A stretch of DNA of 64,000 nucleotides, taken from Yamagishiella unicocca (lineage: Eukaryota > Chlorophyta > Chlorophyceae > Chlamydomonadales > Volvocaceae). Under the pieces are notes generated by a model. That model made no database searches, was not told where the DNA came from, and saw only the letters and a program-made list of their open reading frames with translations. The DNA lies in the NCBI GenBank assembly GCA_003116995.1, contig BDSL01000027.1, forward strand, positions 682,001 through 746,000. Direction: 5' to 3'. Shown here piece after piece: positions 57,412 through 64,000 of this stretch (positions are counted from its first letter, which is position 1; every line of letters starts with the position of its first letter). The position numbers and the translations under genes are program-made.

Positions 57412-60400
57412 CTACCGACGGTTACCCATGAGCTTGCTGGCGGCTGCACTCACGAGTGCGAACGCCTCCGCCGCCCCCGGCGTGCGGTTCTTGTCCGGGT
57501 GGACGAGCAGGCTCAGCCGCCGGAATGCGATTCGCGCCTGGTCCCTCGACACCTCTGAGGGCACCCGCAGCACCGCCGCCGCCTGCACCGACGTGTTGAT
57601 TCCCCGGCATGCGAGCACGCGACGCACCTCCCACGCAGGTAGCGCAGCCAGGGCCATCGCGCGTAGCCTTCGCATGTGCTCCTGCCCCGCCACACGGCCC
57701 AGGCTCTGCACGGCCGTCGCAGCAGCGACGGCGGCGGCCGGCAGCACCGCCGCCGATTCCGCGGCCGCCGCGGCCCTGCTGCCGTGGGGCCGGGCGCCGC
57801 GCAGCGGCGCCGGCGGCGGCGGCGGCGCAGCGGCCGGAGCCCCCGGCTGCCCTGCCTCACCGGCGCAGCGCTCAGGTTCGTCGTCGAGGAGGGGGGCCGC
57901 TGCGCGGCCCGCCTCCGCCAACATGCCCAATAGGTCGTTGACGCGAATGGCTTGGACGGCCGGTGTGTGGGCGTACGCCAGCTGGCCGCCACCGCGCACC
58001 CGGCAGGCCCGTGGCGGCTGCACCCAGCCAGTGGGCCGAGCCGCCACCGCCGCCACGGCTGCGGCTGCGGCTGCGGCGCGGCTGCTGGCGGCGCGATGCT
58101 TCACCCCAGCGGTCACGGCGGCGGCGGCGGCGCCACGCGGCGAGGCGCTGCCTTCGACTCTGCGGATAACGCTCGTGGCAGTGCGGTGGTGGCTCCCGCT
58201 GCCTCTGCCGCTGCCGCAGCTGCCACTTGCCGCCTTGCTGACGACGCCTCGCGGTGCCGTCGGTGCAGGCGGCTCGCCGCCATCCCTGCCAGTCCGCACA
58301 CAATGCAAGGGGCCAGCGGCCCCCCTCTCTGCACCCGTCTCCGCCCCCGTCTCCGCCCCCGTCTCCGCCTGCGCAACTGCATCACCAGAGTCGTCACGCG
58401 CCCCGCTCGCACGGGCCCTCAATGGAGTTGTGCCCTGATGGGGTGCTTGACCGGCGCGCTTCCCAATTGCAGCAGTGTGCGCCTCCTTGGCGGTAGAAGC
58501 CTCGGTAGCTGCTGCGTCAGTGGTGGCGGGGGGCGCGTCAGGCTGGGGCCTCCCTGGACTGGTGGTATCCAGCTGCTGACTGGAGCCGGAGTCCCCATCG
58601 CTTGCGGAGGTCGGCTGTGCTGCTGTTGTTGTCTGAACCATGATTGCCACAGTGCACGCACTCGCGTCCCTCGTCTCCTCGACCTCGGGAGCCATCAACC
58701 CCACGCAGTGCGCCGCCACTCCAGGGGAGCCCCTCACAGTACCGTTGTCCTCGTCAGCGGCGCCGCTGAGCGGCGAGGCACGGCAGTTGCCGCCATCACC
58801 GCCGTCGTCACAAGGAGACTCCCTAGCCGGCCCAAGCTGCGCGCTGAGCCGCGTCATCGCGGCCACCGGCTGTGGCTGCTGATGATGGGGGGAGCTACGG
58901 ACCGCGTCCAGGCCCGGGGGTGGAGAGGCAACTCGACGACGCACTTCTCTGCTGCCGCCGCGGGTGACGGCGGCAGCGGCGGCGCGGCGCGCCGCATCGA
59001 GACGCTCGTTGTGCGGCAGGTCCGCCATCAGCTGCTCCTCCAGGGAGGCGCCATCCTGCAGCGGCAACACCGAGGGCAAGGGAAATGTGAGTTTCCTGCT
59101 CAAATAGCCCCACTCCACCCAGATGGCCCCACCCGACCCAGATGGCCCCACCCGACCCAGATGGCCCCACCCGACCCAGATGGCACCAACCGACCCAGAT
59201 GGCGCCAACCGACCCAGATGGCACCAGCCGACCCAGATGGCCCCGGCCGACCCAGATGGCCCCACTCATCTCGTTGGCCCCACCCAGATGGCCCCACTCA
59301 TCTCGTTGGCCCCACCCGACCCAGATGGCCCCACCGAGCCAGATGGCCCCACCGAGCCAGATGGCCCCACTGATCTAATTGGCCCCACCCGACCCAGATG
59401 GCACCGACCGACCCAGATGGCTCCACTGATCTAGTTGGCCCCGCCCGACCCAGATGGCCCCACCGACCCAGATGGCCCTACCGAACCAGATGGCCCCACT
59501 GATCTAATTGGCCCAGCCGACCCAGATGGCCCTACCGACCCAGATGACCGAAGCTCGGTTGCGATGCCCTGCTCCATCCCGCCCGCAACATCACACACAT
59601 ACACACCTGCAGACCCATGATGCCCAGCAGCTGCTGCCGCATGCGCGCCCTCATCAGGCCCTCTGCGCCTCTCTTCCTGCTCACACCGTTCTCCACGCCG
59701 CCTCCCGAACCCGCCGCTCCACTGTCCTCAACGCAGTCTGGGAAAACCTGGCGCTGTACCGATTGCGGCGGTTGAGCCGCCTGGGGCGACTGCAGCGGTT
59801 CAGTTGCCTGCTGCGGCTGCGACAGTTGGGGTTGTTGCGCGAGGGCAGGCGACGGCGGGCGCTCCGCCAAAGCTGGCTGTCCTCCATCAACATGGCGAGC
59901 CGCTGGCGGCGGGCACGGCGCCAGGACGGGTGCCACCCGTGGCCTCTTGGCCGCACCACCACCCTGCTCATCAACAACACATCCCTGCGCAGCGACCTCG
60001 CATGGCACAACTTCCATCTGGTCCCGCGACGCTCCCGCGGGTGCAGCGGCCCCGATTGACCCACGGGTCGGCGCGTCGGCCGGTGCGCCACCATTTCCGC
60101 CTCCTCCACGCTGCGTCACGTACGACGGCACTGCCTCCGCCGCCGTCGCCGCCGCTGCCGCCGCCGCTGCCGCCACCGCCGCGGCGGCACGGCGCGCCCG
60201 CGCCGCTGCCGCCGCCGCCTCGATCCACGCCGCCCGCAAGTGCGTGTGGTTCCGACACAAGTCCAGGACCTCCTGGCCGTACTGCCGTATCCACGGCCGT
60301 GACAGACCGGGGACGTCCTGTAACGCCAGCACCGAGACTGGGCAGCGCGCCGCCAGCTCCGCCAGCAGCCCGGCGCGCAGCATCGCCTCGGGCGTCTTGC

Positions 60401-62194
60401 GCACGCTGCGAGAGCGGGCGGTCCTCCACTCTTCAAGCGCCTCCTGCAGGGAGGGGCCGTCGCGGCCTGGGGCCGGCGCGGGAGGTGCTGCTGCCGCGGC
60501 TGCTGCTGCCGCGGCAGCTGCCGCACTTCGCTTGCGGCTGATTGCGGCCGCGAAGGGCGAGGTGGTGATGCCGCTGTCGACGACTTTGCCGAGCCCGTGG
60601 CGGGCGCCGGCTGCGGCGGCGATGGGTGACAGTCGGCTGTCTGTTGCACATGCGGAGGTGGAGTTGCCGGCGGTGCGTTGGAGAGCCTGCGGGGTGAGGG
60701 GCGAGGCGGCGGTGGCGGACAGGGTGACGTGGGTGGTAAGCTCGGGACGAGAGAACACTTGGCTGCAGAACGCAAGAGGGTTATGCGCAAAGGCAACGTG
60801 AGCGCGCTCACAACCACCACAACGACACAGCACCACAACAGGTCCGGTACGGTAGATACGAGCACGGGTAGGAAGTCACAACATCACAACCGCTGCAACC
60901 ACCACAACCGGTAGCATGGTAGGCACCTTAAACGGTACATGTGTTTCCGCACGGTCACGTTGCCATCACAATAAACGCCTGCACCATATGCCCTGCAGCC
61001 CCGCCCCACCCCGCCCTCATCAAGCGCCCCTGCTACCCACTACAAATCCTCCTCCGCACACCTCAGCGGCCGCCGCGGCTACGAGGAATCCCGCCGAGCC
61101 GCCAGACGCGTCTCGGCTCCGCAGGGGCTGCTGCTGGTGCGCCCAGCTCCCTGCCGCCGCCACCGCCGCCGCCACTGAGCCGGGGGCTCCTGCAGGAGGC
61201 ACCGACGGCGCTCCGGGCGTGGCGGCACGCGGCCTCCTCCTCCGCACGCGGAAGTCAAAGCGTCCGCGAGGCGGCGGCAGCGGCCACACCCGCAGCGGCG
61301 GCCAGGCAGCGGCGCTGGCGCCGCCGGCGGCGGCGGGGGTCGGTCGCGGCGATGGCGCAGCCGGAATTGTCGCGGCGGCGCCGACAACCGAAGCCGCCTC
61401 TGCCGCCTCCAGTGCCCGCTGCACTTCATCCAAAATGCACGCCGCACTGTGCTTCTCCATGTTATTGTCGTGCCCATCCTTGCGCTCCTTCCCGGAGGCT
61501 GATGCCGACGCAGGCGGCTGCACTTGCACCCGGTTGTCCGCCAGCCACTCCTCCGCACGGCTGCGCGGCTTCAGCGCCCTCGCAGCAGTGGCGCCCTTCG
61601 CATCGGTGCCAGATGATCGCTTGCTGACCCCCGACCGCGCCTTCCGCGCTGCAGGGGCTGAGGCCGCGGGGGGCTGGGCCGGCCGCGGGGGCCGCACCCA
61701 CGACAGCAGTCGAGACGTGGTCGTCTTAGGGCCACGGCGCAGCGGCGGCAGTGGCTGCAACAGCGGCTGCTTTGACGGCTGCGGCGGCAAGACGGCGGGA
61801 CCAAACTGCTGCTGTTGCTGCTGCCTCACTTCAGATTGCTCCTGCGGCTGCCGTTCCGGCTGCTGCTGCTCCTGCTGCTGCGGCTGCTGCCGGCGGCCAC
61901 CCGCGGCAACGCCGCTGCCGGGCTGCGCTCTGGGCGCATCCACGCCCCGGGCACCTGCACCCCACAACCCGGCAGGCAGCGGCCTGCCATCCGCCTCCTT
62001 ACTGGCCAGCAGGGGGACAGCCCCCGTCTCCGTGCCGCCCATACTCACATCAGCGTCTTCCAGCAACTGCCTGGGCACCGCCTGCAGCTGGGGCTGCGGC
62101 TGTGGCTGTGGCTGCGCCCCAGGCCGCCCCTGAACCCGGGGATCGCGGCTGCGGCACACCCGGCGCAGAGCCTCTGCGCTCCACAAGCACAGAG

Positions 62195-62225
<31 letters not shown>

Positions 62226-63251
62226 GAGCCCAGCAGCAGGCAAAGCCGCAGTCACTGTCGCCATCTCCGTTGGAGTCTCAGAAGCAGTAGCCGCAGGCAC
62301 CGCAGCATCAGGCTGCGGGTCCTGCAGTAAAGCGGCCGCTGCCAAAGTGGACGCACTCTCAGCGCCCCAGGAAGCCGCTGGCGCTAGCGGTTGCGAGTGC
62401 GGTGGCGCCACCAATGGCGGCGTTAACCCATAGGAGGGCTGCGGCTGTGGCTGCGGCTGCTGGGGGTCCGAGCTTCGACGTGCCCCGGAGGGCGAGTTGG
62501 CGCCGCCCGGTCTCTGCTGCTCGTGGCTGCTGGCGCCGTCAAGGACTAGCGGCGCGGGATCCGTGCGTGCGGCTGTGCTGTCGGCGCGCCCCGGAACGCC
62601 CGGGTCTGCGATGCAGGTGCTGGCGCTCCTACTGCTGGTGCCGACCACGCGGCCTGCGTCAACGTCCAGGCCGTTCGCGGATACGGCAGCCTGCGCTGGA
62701 TGTGGTCCGTGGCTGTCGGCTGAGAGGGCGCTGTCCCGCGAAAACGGATGTGCCGCTACCGCTGCGAAGTCCGTTGCAGATACTGCTCGGGTACCAGAGG
62801 TCTGCGCGTTGAGAAGCGGCCAGCTGGTGACCGAGCTGCTTGTCGGCATTCTGGGGCTAAGCGTCGGCAGGCAGGGCTTCGCACCGCTAATTGTGGTCTC
62901 TGTCTCAGAGCCACTGGCAGAAGTGGGATTGGAGAGACGTGAGTCCGATGCTGGCGGCGTCGTAGGCAACGAACGCTGCACAGCGCATGCAGCTGTCGCA
63001 GCAGCGAGCTGGCTTGTCGCAGCCGCAGCGGTAGTAATTCCGCTAATGCCGATGCAGCCATGCGCTCCAACATCTACCGGTGTGGGGCCCTTGCAGCGAA
63101 CCGGCGTGTCAGAGCAGGTGGTATTGCGTGCGTACACGTGATGCTGGACATCTCCAGCAAAACTAGGTGCCACCCGGCGGATGACGACTGGCTTAATAAG
63201 AACTGGAGGAGAGTCGCAAATAGCCTCGTCTGGGATGGCCCACAGCAAGTC
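57412..63251 (-). CDS. HRDC-domain protein with C-terminal J domain (5' end not resolved)
   Basis: At least 1,637 residues from three exons: 63251-61062, 60686-59607 (an alternative acceptor gives 60762) and 59055-57412. The last junction (GIMGLQ then DGASLEEQL) is phase 0 on both sides. The first exon shown opens after an acceptor (DLLWAIPDEAICDSPP), so further 5' exons exist and may lie beyond the window. It is Gln/Pro/Ala-rich. The second encodes an HRDC domain (about 60455-60250): SLQEALEEWRTA, LLAELAARCPVSVLALQDVP and WIRQYGQEVLDLCRNH. HRDC is a nucleic-acid-binding module known from RecQ helicases and RNase D/Rrp6; neither catalytic domain is seen here. The last 60 residues are a J domain (VSRDQARIAFRRLSLLVHPD, then KNRTPGAAEAF) with the HPD motif needed to stimulate Hsp70. 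HRDC plus J is not a combination I know. The single-transcript inference rests on splice phase only. Confidence 0.75.
59102..59552 (+). repeat. ~20-bp tandem repeat in the intron separating HRDC and J exons
   Basis: About 20 copies of an irregular 19-22 bp unit (CCCGACCCAGATGGCCCCA and variants with GAGCC, GATCTAATTGG or CATCTCGTTGG) occupy most of the intron 59606-59056. Open frames on both strands through it are artefacts. Confidence 0.9.
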
Positions 63252-64000
63252 CTGCGCGATGCCAGGGCTTTGTCAGCATACAATTTCCCGCGTGTGACCA
63301 ATTTACGTTGTTTAGCAATGACCTACACCGCATTATATAGCTGCTACTAAAGCAACCTACCCAGGCGTCAGCAGAGCTATTGGTGTACATAGTAGGAATA
63401 TTTATGAAGTGGGGTTCACAGCCGCCACGAAGGTAAACGCCAGCCCGCGGTCCGCAAGTGACAAGATATTCGCTCAGTAGTGTTGCGGTCGCGGTCGAGG
63501 TCGTGTTCCTATTAATCCAGAGCAGCAAGGCGGTCTTGGTGAGCAAGGAGCGGCGGCCATGGAAACGCGGGACGAAGCAAAGGACTGGGAGGCTAGGTCG
63601 GAGGACTTCATAGCGGAAGACTTGATGAGGGTGTTAAGACGCATTTCACGCGTCACAGGCTGTGCTGGACTATGTATCGCCGGGAGTCTGAGAATATCCA
63701 ATAAAAAAGGGGCAGCTTGAATTTGGAATGCAAGGGAGGACTAAGGCAGGTGCTGGCGCGAAATGGCTTATGCTCTTAAGCTCGTAATGGCATACTTCAA
63801 GGGTTTTGCAGTCAAGTTTGCGGGAACACAAAAGATCCGTACGGCAAGCCTGCGCTAAGCCACAGGAGCAGGACAGCTGACACGAAAAGAAAATTGTTGA
63901 AACTACATCAGTATTTAAGCTTGTCTGAGCTTGGCCAACAACCGCGGGAGGGGGGGTATAATGCCGTTATTGCAAGTACACAACTTGACTTATAATCAAA
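63252..64000. other. Unresolved end of window, upstream of HRDC-J
   Basis: This lower-GC sequence lies 5' of the first recognised HRDC-J exon. A minus-strand frame at 63474-63701 (MDILRLPAIHS..., later ASQSFASSRVSM) could be 5' UTR or an upstream exon. It lacks a strong donor in the right phase, so I do not call it. Nothing else is recognised. Confidence 0.4.

Overview
This is nuclear DNA of a green alga, most likely a volvocine or related member of Chlamydomonadales. The coding regions are very GC-rich and strongly G/C-ending. Genes are dense in short GT-AG introns, proteins are full of Ala/Gly/Gln runs, TGTAA signals follow several stop codons, and there are many minisatellites and (CA)n tracts. 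Recognisable genes are algal/plant families: an SBP-box factor, peroxiredoxin Q and a PAA/HMA-type copper ATPase. No rRNA, tRNA, CRISPR or bacterial operon structure was seen.

Layout (gene models built by hand from reading frames, splice sites and phase agreement): 1.06-9.03 kb (-) SBP/SPL transcription factor; 9.0-14.0 kb gene-poor, with inverted-repeat elements; 14.0-19.2 kb (+) zinc-ribbon/RING-H2 E3 ligase; 21.6-26.9 kb (-) GT8 glycosyltransferase with a membrane-spanning C-terminus; 28.5-30.3 kb (+) chloroplast peroxiredoxin Q; 33.0-41.4 kb (-) copper P1B-ATPase, probably with a transit-peptide exon at 41.9-42.4 kb; 43.0-48.5 kb (+) unrecognised 1,604-residue low-complexity protein; 51.66-51.89 kb (+) OST5/TMEM258; 53.4-55.4 kb (+) F-box-like/ankyrin protein; 57.4-63.25 kb (-) protein carrying an HRDC domain and a C-terminal J domain, with its 5' end unresolved.

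The genes do not form an operon. Two themes recur. One is metal and redox biology: a copper ATPase, a chloroplast peroxidase and an SBP factor of the class that includes copper regulators. The other is protein and membrane maturation: an OST subunit, a GT8 enzyme and a RING ligase.

The most unusual signal is in the introns. A dispersed repeat of about 65 bp occurs about eight times, mostly in introns, with one end repeatedly next to a splice site, as expected of introner-like elements. A second repeat of about 100 bp is shared by introns of the SBP and copper-ATPase genes. Other points of interest are the HRDC plus J-domain architecture, an SBP finger lacking its usual His ligand, a perfect 91-bp inverted repeat, and minisatellites confined to introns and UTRs.
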